This document shows positions 40,000-51,397 of a stretch of DNA of 64,000 nucleotides, piece after piece (position 1 is the stretch's first letter; every line of letters begins with the position of its first letter). The notes beneath the pieces are model-generated. The model worked only from the letters and a program-made list of their open reading frames with translations. It did no database searches and was not told the origin of the DNA. Source of the DNA: Isoetes taiwanensis (taxonomy: Eukaryota > Streptophyta > Lycopodiopsida > Isoetales > Isoetaceae); NCBI GenBank assembly GCA_021234155.1, contig JAJEKV010000008.1, positions 4,697,086 to 4,761,085 on the forward strand, given 5' to 3'. The translations under genes and the position numbers were made by a program.

Positions 40000-41640
40000 A
40001 TGTTCGAATGACCAGTCTGACGTGAAACATTCGCTCTGCTTTTTTTGGGGGGCAACCGGGTTTCAGAATGTGCTATAAAATATTCTATTGGGCCGTTATT
40101 GATGTTTTTTCAATGGTTTTTATAATGGACGGTTCCATGTGAAGGCGACAAAAGAAGGAAGTTTGATAGCCTGATAGGGGGCCTGCATGGCCGGAAACAG
40201 GTTCGATGGGCCAAGGAAATAGGCAGAACTGGCCTCGATTCGGCAGGTTTATTGAATTGGCAGCTATAAATCAGCAAGAATCGGCAGTTCAGAAGTTCAA
40301 AATTGATACCACGAATTGTTTCTGGCTCAGGGCTTTGATTTCGGTGCAGATAATAGCTTGTTACAGTGACATCTTGCCCGAAATTGGGCTTTTGGAGCTG
40401 GCCGGTTTGAGGTGCTTGTGGAACTCGACGATCCAAAGAGAGCTATGGCGGTTCAAATTCTACAACCTGCTCGGTTCCCTTCGCACTTTTTTGTGGTTTA
40501 CCATTTTTGGGATTGTTTCTGTGCTTCTGGAACACCAGGGAGGGAACGCAATTTTTTCTCGTTTTTAGCTTTTGTTCTGGGAACAGGGTTTTCATTTCAT
40601 GAATTCAATATGTGCGCCGTTTCTCATGGATATCTTCCAGGCTGCTTTTATACAGTAGTATACACAGAATCTATGTGTTACAAGCAGGACAAACCCTGTT
40701 TCTTTAGTTTGGGTTCTCTGTTGATGACGCGTACGGCCATAGCTTTTTGTTGGGATTCAATGGTTGATCAATCAACGGCTGTTATTTTTATTTGTTTTTT
40801 TTAATAAAGGACGATTCTTTGAGACTTCAAATGTTCGAAACAAGGCGATTTGGCTCGACTTTTGCAATAAGCAAGGGGGTTTCAGAATGTGCTTATAAAA
40901 TATTCTATTTTGGGATGTTGAGGTTTGAACCTAAGGGTGGGTATTCCTAACTGGTTAGCTTTAGGGGACTTTTTAGGATATGTGATTACGCCAAGGAGGA
41001 ATGGGTGGTATTTTAGCAAATAATGGTTTAACCGTCAAAACTTCCGGGACTTTGGAATAAGTTGCATGTTGAAAAGGAAGTTTCTAATACCCCCTATTTG
41101 TCAAATACCCCCATGGAATCGAGGTCCAAATGGGGTGCCATAAATGCCGGTTGGGGATTTTGGGAAAACAATTTCTCCTTAGCATGCCACGCGTCCCTCC
41201 TTCAACCTTGGCGCCAAACGAATTTCACGCTATTCCAACATCTTCATCACAAAATCTGCCATCACAGAATCGGACAGAAAGAAGGGAGCAACACTGCACC
41301 GCTGCAATCTGCATCTGCAGGTAAATCCTATTTCTATTATTGTAATAAATTCCTAGATCATTTACCAGTTCTTTTAATAAATAAGTGGCTGAGTGCAGAG
41401 TTCCAAGATTGAACTAAAGAATCGTACCTTGTGGATCCTTTTTTATTTGAAGGTGCAATTTTAAACTGTTCTTCCTTTATTTATAAATATTTCATCTTCT
41501 TGCAGTCTTGTTTCAAAGATTTTTGCTGCTACGTCTGCTGTACTTGGCATAGAAGTTAGCTTTAACAAACTTTAGTTATAATTAACTTTGATTTCCACAT
41601 TGCCTTTGCATGAACACTTCTTTATTCAATTTCTTCTTTC
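40000..41640. other. Upstream region of the 39938 gene and left flank of the Harbinger block
   Basis: The words GTTTCAGAATGTGCT and AAAATATTCTATT occur at about 40061-40100 and again at 40880-40912, marking a duplicated boundary. From 40905 the sequence matches the junction sequence found after each Harbinger copy (GATGTTGAGGTTTG, then CTAACTGGTTAGCTTTA). Open frames at 40206-40804 and 41062-41412 have no recognisable domain. The first 100 bases right of 39938 presumably carry the promoter of the minus-strand gene, but I see no clear TATA box. Confidence 0.4.
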
Positions 41641-41643
41641 CAA

Positions 41644-42586
41644 ATGGATAATGAGGTCGATATTGTGTATGCCACACAAGATTGTTCACAGTCCTCTTTT
41701 CCACCTGCAATTCCAGATGGAACTGCTCATACCCATCCACAAAAGCTTAGTTGCAGGAGAACTCAGCTACCTAAACCTTCACAAGGCATTCATATGCCTC
41801 AAAATCCTCCTTTCCTTCCATATCTTTCGTCTCATGGCCCAATGTTTGTTCCTCTTGTCCATGGCCATAACACATTTCAACCAAGTTCCATGGACCAAAA
41901 GCAAATGTCCACATATCAGCCCAATGCTGTGAACTACAACCAATATCCTCAGCTAAATTTAAGCCAAAATGGCCATCCACTTATTGTCATGAACCAAAGC
42001 AATAATGTGCTTGACTCCAAAGTCAAAGTGAAGTCCATAAAGAGGCAACGGATTGAAGCAAAGAACAACAGGAATACCTAAAAAAAGGAAAGGGAGAAAA
42101 GGAAGATGGAAGTGTGAAGTATGCACGCTGGGAAGATAAATGGCGTGTTTCTTTTATTCATGTTTGTGGCAAAATGCAGGATGAGTTCTCAAAGCCACCC
42201 AAACAAGGCATCAATTTATGGAATACAATCTTGACAAAATTAGTGGGGTTGTGTCCAGACTTTGGCAAGGATGCAGAATCATGGAATGCCTTACACAAGG
42301 AATACATGGCTGTCAAAGCACACAATAACATTTCTGGAAATGAGCGAGCAGAGAAGAGCCAATGGTATTCATTGATAGATGATTATATGGGTCATCGTGC
42401 CAATGTAACAAAGGCTGTTCATGGGAAGATGTGAAGGAGAAAAAGCCATCTGTCTCCAAAAAGAATGCAAGAGACAAGAAGTCTCCCTTATTGGAGGAAA
42501 TGAAAGAAGGCCGTGAAAAACTTCTCGACACAGTGGAAAGAGCGTCATTTGGAAATATTGTCAGATCTGCGTACATTCTTCGTTGA
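41644..42586 (+). pseudogene. PIF/Harbinger second protein (Myb/SANT-like DNA-binding), decayed
   Basis: The first frame (41644-42081) starts MDNEVDIVYATQD and is rich in Pro, Gln and His, ending in a basic VKSIKRQRIEAKNNRN. After a stop and a frameshift, 42100-42434 encodes a trihelix/SANT-like domain: ARWEDKWRVSFIHVCGKMQD, GINLWNTILTKLVGLCPDFG, KDAESWNALHKEYMAVKAHN. A second frameshift near 42428 leads to a Lys-rich end (WEDVKEKKPSVSKKNARDKK) and the stop at 42586. PIF/Harbinger elements carry such a DNA-binding partner of the transposase, which recruits it to the nucleus and the element ends. The transposase copies follow on the same strand about 2 kb downstream. Confidence 0.65.
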
Positions 42587-43459
42587 ACTAGTGAAGAAGT
42601 TTTAGAAGTATTATTGTATTTGTTAAATTAATGCAAATCGTCTATTATTCCGATTGTAACAGTCCAAAAATCTTATGCTTATTATTTTAACGTTTCATCT
42701 GTCATTCTTTTCTCCTCTTGCAATGTTGTATAATGCTCTGATTTGTTTGAATGATGCCTAAGACAGGTTGGAAGTTAAGATGGGTTGTATAATGCCCATA
42801 AATGGTCATGAGCATAATACATAGAATGCTTTGCTTCTACAGTATTGTGCAAAAACAGCCATGTTTCAATGTATTCACGCTTAGACAGCTTTGCTGATTT
42901 TGTTTTTCTTATGCACAAAACAGTGGAGTAATTTATTTGCTGATCATTTTATTAATGTGAAGCTTTTGAATAATCCAGAGCTTGCTCTAGTTTGGAACAA
43001 CCTACAATCTGTATTTGTTGGGATCTGTAACTAATTAGCCAAGGACCATCATCATGTCAGTTTCTTTGTTAGTTGTCATGAAGGCATAATCATGTGCCAG
43101 GCTCTGTCAGAATTTAAAATGCTCATTTTTGAAGAATTAGAATCATTTTACTGGTCAGCGCAACAAAAGCCTTTAATAAGGTCAGCTGTGAGGTCAATTT
43201 CATTCATGTGCTTCCTGTTTTTGTATAGATCCCATAGGACTACCCTCATGGATGGTAAAATTCAATAGATAAGTTCCATTTCATGCTAGTTCATTGGATG
43301 ATGTATAAACCTCTGCCTTTTGTATGCCTCACATTTTGTGCCTATGTCACAAACATGCATCATCTGTCCTCTATTGCTTGTATCTTTTAGAACATCTATT
43401 AATACAGTGGGTGATTTACATGGTTTGGAACGAATTGCTTGAAATTCACATAATGAAAA

Positions 43460-44125
43460 ATTAAGAACAAAGTACTCTACGAGTGTTATTAATTCTTAAA
43501 GTGCCTTTCAGCTATACTACATTTATAAACTGGGAGCTCTTATGGCCAAATTTCCCAGTTCTTGTATATTTCAAAGAGAATCAAACTACGCGAGAAGGAC
43601 AAATTCACTTCTTTCCTGTAATATTTGTAAGTATCCTTTCTTCACTCTATAATTCATTTTCAGATCCTGAATCTTTGTTAGTATATTTGCATATATAATG
43701 GTCAGTGGGATACAGACTACTATAACAGCTTATCTGCTTCTGATCAGCTTTCCTCACAAATTGGTAAAGCCCTCCTTTTTGAATGGCAGACCCAGGTTGA
43801 CGTTTTAAAAAACTATGTGAACAATCGTGTTAAGGGAAAGATTTTAGTTTTAGATTGTACTGGCCCTTTGACTGTATTTGCCTATGCTTTATTTATCATT
43901 GCAGGAACTGGACCACGTTATCTTGTACTCTTTTCAAATATTGTCTTTCTCAATAAATGCTTTCCAAAACCCCCAGCCACATTGATGGAGCAAGTAGTCA
44001 ATGGGTCCATGGCTACATCTGCTATTAGTGGGAAACGTTTTTTCCAAAAAACAGTTCCAGAGTTCAATAAAGACAAGTATGCTTTTATTGTCGAATTTCC
44101 AACTTTAATGGAATTCCACTAACTT
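43460..44125 (+). other. Unrecognised coding-like stretch between Harbinger ORFs
   Basis: A plus-strand frame at 43735-44122 (including VKGKILVLDCTGPLTVFAYA and SMATSAISGKRFFQKTVPEF) and an earlier one at 43483-43698 look like coding sequence in parts, but neither is full-length or assignable. They may be a captured gene fragment inside the Harbinger element. Confidence 0.25.
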
Positions 44126-44702
44126 AGCAATATAGTTATCATTCCTCTCAACTGAAAATCAGTAAAAAATCTGCTTTAGGCATTATGCTTCTATTAATCA
44201 TACAATCTACAAAGGATATAGACTTTTAATTTTGAAGTTCCATATCTATGAAATTTTCAATTTTTTTGCTTCCATAAACTAATAGAACAGTTGAGCAGTA
44301 TCTCTCTATTCATTTTAACTTGTACTATTTATTGTATATGTTTTATTTTAGACTTCAACAACATCTCGGAGATGTGATTAGAGGATGGGAAATCATTGTA
44401 GCATCTGCTACAATCATATCCGAATGTACAATTCAGTGAACTCCAGGCCCTTTGCTACACTTCTCTATATCGATTTGGCTATTCTTGCTTAAGTTAGAAT
44501 AATGGATCGACGCGAGAAGATGAAGTTGGATGTCCTCATGTACTACCAGATAAGAGCAATTATAGAGGCAGTTTCTCTTGCAATGGTGTTGCAAGCTATA
44601 GAATGCTGGAATGCATTGTGCTTAAACATGATCGAATGCACAGATGGCAGAGCATTCAGAAAGGCACCTCAAATATGGTGATATAACAGACCATCCACTT
44701 TT

Positions 44703-45590
44703 ATGGAGGTTAGTTTGCTTCAGTCATATAGTGACAATATGTTCAAATGAAGATTAAGAGTATCAAAGGATACTTTCGTTTACATTTGTAAGACTTTGGC
44801 AGGTGATATGATGCATGAAGATACTAGAATGCATGCAACAATTCCAGTAGAAAAGAGAGTATGCATTGCATTGTGCAGACTAGCTACAGGGAACACAATC
44901 AGGAAAATTGGAGATAATTACAGTGTGGGATATACCATAGCCCAATGAGCAGTTGCAGAGTTTTGCGAGGCTGTTAAATTAAGATTGCATGATATATGTA
45001 TAAAATGGCCATCAACTAGTAGGATGCAGGAGGTTGCTAACAAATTTGAGAAGTTGAGAGGAATTCCGTATATTGTTGGAGCAATTGATGGTAGCCACAT
45101 TCCAATCATTGCTCCACATGAAAATCCCCAGGACTATTACAATCGAAAGGGATTCCATTCAATTCTACTACAGGCTATTGTGTCATCGGATTACTATTTT
45201 TGGGACTATGACGTTGGTTGGGTGGGCAGCATTCACGATTGGAAGCTATCTGAACATACGGAAGCAGGCAAGAGGATCAAGGCAGGCCATCTGGGTAATT
45301 ATTGCTTGATTGGGGATGCTGCATATCCGCCAAGACCGTGGATTCTTCTTCCTTGCAAGGGGCATAAGGATGGTCTAAGTAGGCAAGAGTGCTATTGGAA
45401 CTTCATTCAGTCAAGCATTAGGATGCCAGTTGAGTGTGCATTTGGAATGTTGAAATTCCGATTTAGGATCTTGTTGAAATCCAACGACATGAAATTAGAC
45501 CACGTGCCAGAGGTTGTCTCCACGTGCTTTGTCTTGCATAACCTATGCATCAGACATGGAGATGAATTCGATAATCCATGGCGAAGGTAG
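44703..45590 (+). pseudogene. PIF/Harbinger transposase, copy 1
   Basis: This is a HARBI1-type DDE transposase of about 296 codons starting MEVSLLQSYSDNMFK. The N-terminal helix-turn-helix region contains VSKDTFVYICKTLAGDMMHE and EKRVCIALCRLATGNTIRKI. The catalytic residues are all present in the open frame from 44985: D in VGAIDGSHIPI, D in LIGDAAYPP and E in MPVECAFGML. Two in-frame TGA codons (about 44748 and 44946) interrupt the N-terminal part, so this copy needs readthrough or is dead. The C-terminal two thirds are the best preserved of the three copies. It lies in tandem with copies 2 and 3. Confidence 0.85.
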
Positions 45591-46802
45591 AGCTCGAGGA
45601 AGCAATTGAATCAGAAAGGCAAACAAAAGTGTATGAAACATACGTGAAACGTATTGAACATTCCAGAAACTGAAATTGCAAAGGCAGCTTCATATTGCAT
45701 TCATCGAGGTGATGGTGTTCATCTAAATCCAATGCAACCTCTTGCAAGGGCACTAGAGGATGACCCAGGGGCAGTAGACTGCTTGAGGGCATCAACTACA
45801 CGAACTCAGGTAGCCATATCAGCTTCAAACTCTGCTTGAAGGAATGCTTTAGCCAAGCATTATATAAGAAGAGGACGATGGAACTGAACGAGAAGATTTT
45901 GGTCAGAAAGAACTCGATGAATATCAAGCTGAGAGTGAATGAATTTTGGTTTGAGGTACGTGAGTCGTAGTTATATATTTTCTGGTTTTGTGATTTTATA
46001 AGATTGTCTAGGATTATGTGATATTGTGTTGTTCTATACAAATGCTAAGAAATCTGAAAATAAGCAATTGCATATAGATTATAACCTGTTTTTAACCTCT
46101 TTATGCAGGAAATAAGAGCCATTCGTTTCCACATATTTCAAAGTAATATCTGAAAGTAATATAAGATCATGAACCTGTCCAAATGTTTTGGTTCTGGATT
46201 TTGTGCAAGTGTTCTCCATTAGAGGTTGTGCAAGCATGAAAGCATTCTGATGCCTTATGTCACAAATGATTTTTTCTAATAAAGATTTATTCTTATTGTG
46301 ATTCAGGAATCACTAATTTGTATATCAGGTTGTAATAGGAATCAGATTGTAATAGGAATCAATAATTTGTGTATCAATATACCCTGATATGTGCTACACA
46401 TGTAACGATCCTTTTTAGAGCTTAAGCCCACAAAAGCAAATAGCTGCATTAATTGGAGTTAAGGGTTTCAATAGCAGCGTCATTCGTGTTTTCATTCTTT
46501 TGCTGCTGGAGCATTGAACAGTTTTCAATTCAAAATCGTTTATTTGAATTTGAATTCACAGTTGGAACCTAATTACCACCTAATGGAATCATGTATTGGA
46601 AGTTATCGTTTATCCAACCGGAAATTTTAGCCACGTAGGGAACTTCCATTGCCAATAGTGGAATCTCACCCTTAGTTTACGTATATAGGAATCACCTGTT
46701 GCTTCAAATTTCGGGGTGGAAGCAGTGCCGACGCGATATTCTATTTTGTGATGTTGAGGTTTGTTATAGGGTAAGCTAACTGGTTAGCTTTAGTTTACGT
46801 AT

Positions 46803-46911
46803 ACAGGAAGCACTTGATGCTTCAAATTCTGGGGTGGAAGCAGTGCCGACGTGTGAAGCACGAAGGCACTGCTGACACTCCAGAATTTGAAGCAGCAGGT
46901 GATTCTTGCAA
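46803..46911. repeat. Foldback (inverted repeat) after Harbinger copy 1
   Basis: The segment GATGCTTCAAATTCTGG, with GGTGGAAGCAGTGC after it, is followed within 15 bases by its inverted copy (GCACTGCTGACACTCC, then AGAATTTGAAGCAGCAGG). The arms are about 45 bases with a few mismatches. A third, direct copy lies just upstream at about 46690-46733. A worn version of the foldback is at 60965-61075. It may be the terminal inverted repeats of two elements back to back or a solo MITE. Confidence 0.65.
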
Positions 46912-47613
46912 CGTGAAGTTGGGGTAAAAGAAATTCAAGCCTGTGCAAATACTCATAATGATAGATGAAACACTCATAATGCAGGGTGAAACATGCGAGA
47001 TGCTAGGTGAAAACTGGAGAGCACCGGAGTAAAACGCAGAGGAAATCCGTCGCTGACGCTCATCATTTTTGCTTAACATTCACTAAAAGAAGATTGGCCA
47101 CGTGGCGCAATGTGGTTGGTTGTGTGGCCTGAATTTGTTTTACCCGAACTTCACATTATGTATACAGGTTTTGTGAGGCTATTTGTCATTCTGAGCAAGA
47201 ATGGTTCAAAGATCTTGCAAGAACGCATTCCTACTTGCCGTGACGTTAATAAAATCACATTCGGGGAAAGACTTTTTGTTTCAATTGCAAGTGAAACTAG
47301 ACAATATCTATGTACTATGCATTAACGGCTTTAAATCACTGAATCGGCAAAGCATACATAATACAGATCAAAACAAATTTGAACGGCAAAAATCGGCTCA
47401 GTGGGAAGCCTATAGGATTGCCTTTTCCTGCACATCCCATATCATAGTTGATTTAATGCTAAAATACAAAGTTTCTATTGTACAACAATATGATATGAAT
47501 ACCATCATCTCCCTTTCATATCATAGTGCCATACAAACTTAACCATTTCTTCAAAATGCAGAGCATTCAGAAATGCACCTCAAGTATGGTGCTATAACAG
47601 ACCATCCACTTTT
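46912..47613. other. Harbinger flank, no gene seen
   Basis: Unique-looking flank between copies 1 and 2. The first 350 bases recur after copy 3 (61075-61420). A short open frame at 47110-47542 has no domain. Confidence 0.4.
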
Positions 47614-48500
47614 ATGGAGGTTAGTTTGCTTCAGTCATATAGTGACAATATGTTCAAACGAAGATTAAGAGTATCAAAGGATACTTTCTTTTACATTTGT
47701 AAGACTTTGGCAGGTGATATGATGCATGAAGATACTAGAATGTGTGCAGCAATTCCAGTAGAAAAAAGAGTATGCATTGCATTGTGCAGACTAGCTATAG
47801 GGAACACAATCATGGAAATTGCAGATAATTACAGTGTGGGATATACCACAGCCCAAGGAGCAGTTGCAAAGTTTTGTGAGGCTGTTAAATTAAGATTGCA
47901 TGATATATGTATAAAATGGCCATGAACTAGTAGGATGCAGGAGCTTGCTAACAAATTTGAGAAATTGAGAGGAATTCTATACGTTGTTAGAGCAATTGAT
48001 GGTAGCCACATTCCAATCATTGCTCCACATGAAAATCCCCATGACTATTACAATCAAAAGGGATTCCATTCAATTCTACTACAAGCTATTGTGTCATCGG
48101 ATTACTATTATTGGGACTATGACATTGGTTGGGCGGGCAGCATTCATGATTGGAAGCTATTTGAACATACGGAAGCAGGCAAGAGGATCAAGGCAGGCCA
48201 TATGGGCAATTATTGCTTGACTGGGGATGCTGCATATCCGCCAGGACCGTGGATTCTTCCTCCTTGCAAGGGGCATAAGGATGGTCTAAGTAGGCAAGAG
48301 TACCATTGGAACTTCATTCAGTCAAGCACTTGGATGCCAGTTGAGTGTGCATTTGGAATGTTGAAATTCTGATTCAGGATCTTGTTGAAATGCAACGACA
48401 TGAAATTAGACCACATGCCAGAGGTTGTCTCCACATGCCTTGTCTTGCATAACCTATGCATCAGACATGGAAATAAATTCAATAATTCATGGCGAATGTA
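47614..48500 (+). pseudogene. PIF/Harbinger transposase, copy 2
   Basis: This copy has an intact N-terminal third (MEVSLLQSYSDNMFKRRLRV, 103 codons), including the helix-turn-helix region, but a TGA replaces Ser in KWP-S-TSRM (about 47924). The second piece (47935-48372) has D in VRAIDGSHIPI, D in LTGDAAYPP and E in MPVECAFGML, then a TGA after MLKF. Copies 1 and 2 thus carry different stops; copy 2 is intact where copy 1 is broken and the reverse. Copy 2 is closer to copy 3 than to copy 1 in nucleotide detail (for example the same TGA after MLKF in both). Confidence 0.85.
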
Positions 48501-49615
48501 GAGCTCGAGGAAGCAATTGAATCAGAAAGGCAAACGTATGAACATTCCAGAAAATAAAATTGCAAAGGTAGCTTCATATTGCATTCATCGAGTTGATGGT
48601 ATTCATCTAAATCCACAGCTTCAAACCCTGCCCGAAGGAATGCTTTAGCCAAGGCAATATATAAGAAGAGGACGATGGAACTGATACGAGAAGAATTTGG
48701 TCAGAAAGAACTCGATGAATATCAAGCTGAGAGTGAATGAATTTTGGTTTGAGGTACGTGAGTCGTAGTTATATATTTTATGGTTTTGTGATTTTATAAG
48801 ATTGTCTAGGATTATGTGATATTGTGTTGTGCAAGAAATCTGAAAATAAGCAATTGCATATAGATTATAACCTGTTTTTAACCTCCTTTCTGCAGGAAAT
48901 AAGAGCCATCCGTTTCCACAGATTCCAAAGTAATATCTGAAGTAATATAAGATCATGAACGTGTCCAAATGTTTTGGTTCTGGATTTTGTGCAAGTGTTC
49001 ATCATTAGAGGTTGTGCAAGCATGAAAGTATCACAAATGATTTTTTCTAATAAAGATTTATTCGTATTGTGACCCAGGAATCACTAATGTGTGTATCAGA
49101 TTGTAATAGGAATCAAAATGTAATAGGAATCACTAATTTGTGTATCAATATACCCTGATATGTGCTACACATGTAACGATCCTTTTTAGAGCTTAAGCCC
49201 ACAAAAGCAAATAGCTGCATTAATTGGAGTTAAGGGTTTCAATAGCAGCGTCATTCGTGTTTTCATTCTTTTGCTGCTGGAGCATTGAACAGTTTTCAAT
49301 TCAAAATCGTTTATTTCAATTTGAATTCACAGTTGGAACCTAATTACCACCTAATGGAATCATGTATTGGAAGTTATCGTTTATCCAACCGGAAATTTTA
49401 GCCACGTAGGGAACTTCCATTGCCAATAGTGGAATCTCACCCTTAGTTTACATATATAGGAATCACCTGTTGCTTCAAATTTCGGTGTGGAAGCAGTGCC
49501 GACGCGATATTCTATTTTGTGATGTTGAGGTTTGTTATAGGGTATGCTAACTGGTTAGCTTTAGTTTACGTATACAGGAAGCACCTGCTGCTTCAAATTC
49601 TGGGGTGGAAGCAGT

Positions 49616-49959
49616 GCAAAGTTTTGTGAGGCTGTTAAATTAAGATTGCATGATATATGTATAAAATGGCCATGAACTAGTAGGATGCAGGAGCTTGCTA
49701 ACAAATTTGAGAAATTGAGAGGAATTCTGTACGTTGTTAGAGCAATTGATGGTAGCCACATTCCAATCATTGCTCCACATGAAAATCCCCATGACTATTA
49801 CAATCGAAAGGGATTCCATTCAATTCTACTACAAGCTATTGTATCATCGGATTACTATTTTTGGGACTATAACATTGGTTGGGCGGCCAGCATTCATGAT
49901 TGGAAGCTATTTGAACATACGGGAGCAGGCAAGAGGATCAAGGCAGGCCATATGGGCAA
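49616..49959 (+). pseudogene. PIF/Harbinger transposase, copy 3, left part
   Basis: This part begins abruptly inside the N-terminal domain at AAAGTTTTGTGAGGCTG, joined to the 3' flank of copy 2 at a GCAGTGC word that resembles GCAGTTGC of the missing stretch, so a deletion at short homology removed the intervening flank and the 5' third. The remainder reads AIDGSHIPIIAPHENPHDYY up to RIKAGHMGK and is then cut by TTTAGGG repeats at 49960. The rest of this copy continues at 59676 after the telomere-flanked retroelement. Confidence 0.85.
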
Positions 49960-50056
49960 GGGTTTAGGGTTTAGGGTTTAGGGTTTAGGGTAGGGTGTAG
50001 GGTGTAGGGTTTAGGGTTTAGGGTTTAGGGTTTAGGGTTTAGGGTTTAGGGTTTAG
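49960..50056 (+). repeat. Interstitial telomere repeat tract, left (TTTAGGG)n
   Basis: About 97 bases of TTTAGGG units with two variant GTAGGGT units. The tract joins Harbinger copy 3 on the left and the 3' end of the Penelope-like element on the right. The G-rich strand is the plus strand and points to the element, as expected if this telomeric 3' end primed reverse transcription of the element RNA. Confidence 0.95.
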
Positions 50057-50243
50057 CTCTAAGATGACTAAAGCGCGAGTAGATGTAAGGAATGGAAGAA
50101 AGTGATAGAAGGAGTAACAACAAAGTGTAGAATCTTAGAAACAATTGGAAACAAGTAGTAAACAATAGAGTTCCTAATAAAAACTCAAGGCTAGACTAGT
50201 TTCAGTGTACGGGGGCACACTTCATCAGTAGCAGGAGGATGAG
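50057..50243 (-). repeat. PLE 3' terminal repeat (pLTR copy)
   Basis: The stretch from CTCTAAGATGACTAAAG to CAGTGTACGGGGGC (plus-strand reading) is repeated at 59423-59584 with about 95 percent identity. In sense orientation it ends the element and abuts the complement of TTTAGGG repeats. It contains the hammerhead motif at its 5' side. PLEs characteristically carry such a pseudo-LTR at both ends. Confidence 0.85.
50184..50243 (-). ncRNA. Hammerhead ribozyme motif (minimal type I)
   Basis: On the minus strand the conserved core is complete: CTGATGA (50228-50222), a perfect 5-bp stem II AGTGT/ACACT with an 8-nt loop, GAAA (50203-50200), then CTAGTC with the cleavage triplet GTC (50196-50194). 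Stem I forms between GCTA (50232-50229) and TAGC (50193-50190), and after an internal loop between CTCA (50243-50240) and TGAG (50187-50184). Stem III is only two base pairs with a two-base loop. Alternatively the palindrome ACTAGT could pair between two molecules, as proposed for the minimal hammerheads of PLEs. Cleavage would occur after C at 50194 and release unit-length RNA. Confidence 0.85.
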
Positions 50244-50619
50244 GAGAACTAGGAGAAGACTCTAATATATAGAAGACCTAGATGGTTGTTGAGGCCAAAA
50301 AAGAGCTGTTGGGAAGTAGGTGTACGGCTAGGAGGGCAAGGGGGTGCCACCTCATCAAAATATAATGCTCAAAAACATGCAAAAATGATCAAAAGCAAAA
50401 TTATGATAGCAAACCATACCCAAAAATTCTGAAAATTTACCTATACGTTGGTGCTGAGTGGTAGGCCAACGGTCAAGAAATCAAAATTTATTTCCATGAC
50501 AGCATTAATTATGAATTTTCGAACGAAAATGCAAGAAAAATTCATAACTAAAAAACTATGCATCCAAAAAATATGAAATTTTACCTATTGGGTGCAACAT
50601 GGTCGTGCAATCATAAGGA

Positions 50620-50990
50620 AAAAATTTCAGAAGAGGATCGCATCGATCCGAGACATCGGATCGCCATTCTAGAATGGGACGAGCATGCATGTCATGCATG
50701 CATGCGGGCGGCGCATGCCCGTTTTGGGTTGGGAGTTCGCTATTTCAGGTGGCGTTTGCATCACGTCTCATCGGCTTCCCTCTTCTCTCGCCAGTACCTT
50801 ATTCTCTTTGAATTGTTTCCAGGCAGGGGAGGGGCTTCTTCACCACTGGTTTAGCCAATTTGGCGTATCTTTCTTGCTATCCTTTACTGGCCTTTGGCCT
50901 CGTCCTGTGACCTCGTCCTTGATCCTAGTTTGTAAGGAAGTTCTCTGGTAGTCGGGCGCTTTGTTGGTTTCTTGCGAGTCCCATTCTAGA
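50620..50990 (+). repeat. Modular plus-strand element, short copy
   Basis: This copy has the head of the family (GACGAGCATGCATG...GCGGGCGGCGCATGCCCG, then CTATTTCAGG and CTCGCCAGTACCTTATTC) and the tail (GGGCGCTTTGTTGGTTTC, TTGCGAGTCCCATTCTAG) but a different middle from the long copies, without the hairpins. A leading 35-base segment (ATCGCATCGATCCGAGACAT...) is repeated before the next copy at 50990. No coding region is supported; open frames here are short. Confidence 0.65.
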
Positions 50991-51397
50991 ATCGCATCGA
51001 TCCGAGACATCGGATCGCCATTCTAGAATGGGACGAGCATGCATGTCATGCATGCATGCGGGCGGCGCATGCCCGTTTTGGGTTGGGAGTTCGCTATTTC
51101 AGGCGCGTTTCTGCATCCACGCCTCTCTCAAGGCTTCCTCTTCTCTCAGCAGTACCTTATTCTCTTTGAACCCACCCTCCCCCCCTTCTTTGTTTATTGT
51201 ACAAGTTCTGTTTATCATGTTTTTCCACCCGCTGGGTGATGCTTTTTTTCCACCCGCTGGGTGATGCTATTCTCTGGTATGTTTCTCGTTTGTTGTGTTG
51301 GTGATGTGCAGGTACAGGTTGGCGAGCGGCATCCGTTTCGACTTCTCCATGCGGGGGTTTTTGGGAGCGATTCTATGCCTTACGTTTGTCTAAGCCC

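Noticed and set aside
40206-40804. Two overlapping plus-strand frames of about 120-130 codons upstream of the 39938 gene
   Set aside because: No domain, overlapping each other in different frames and lying in the likely promoter side of the divergent gene; not enough evidence for a gene.
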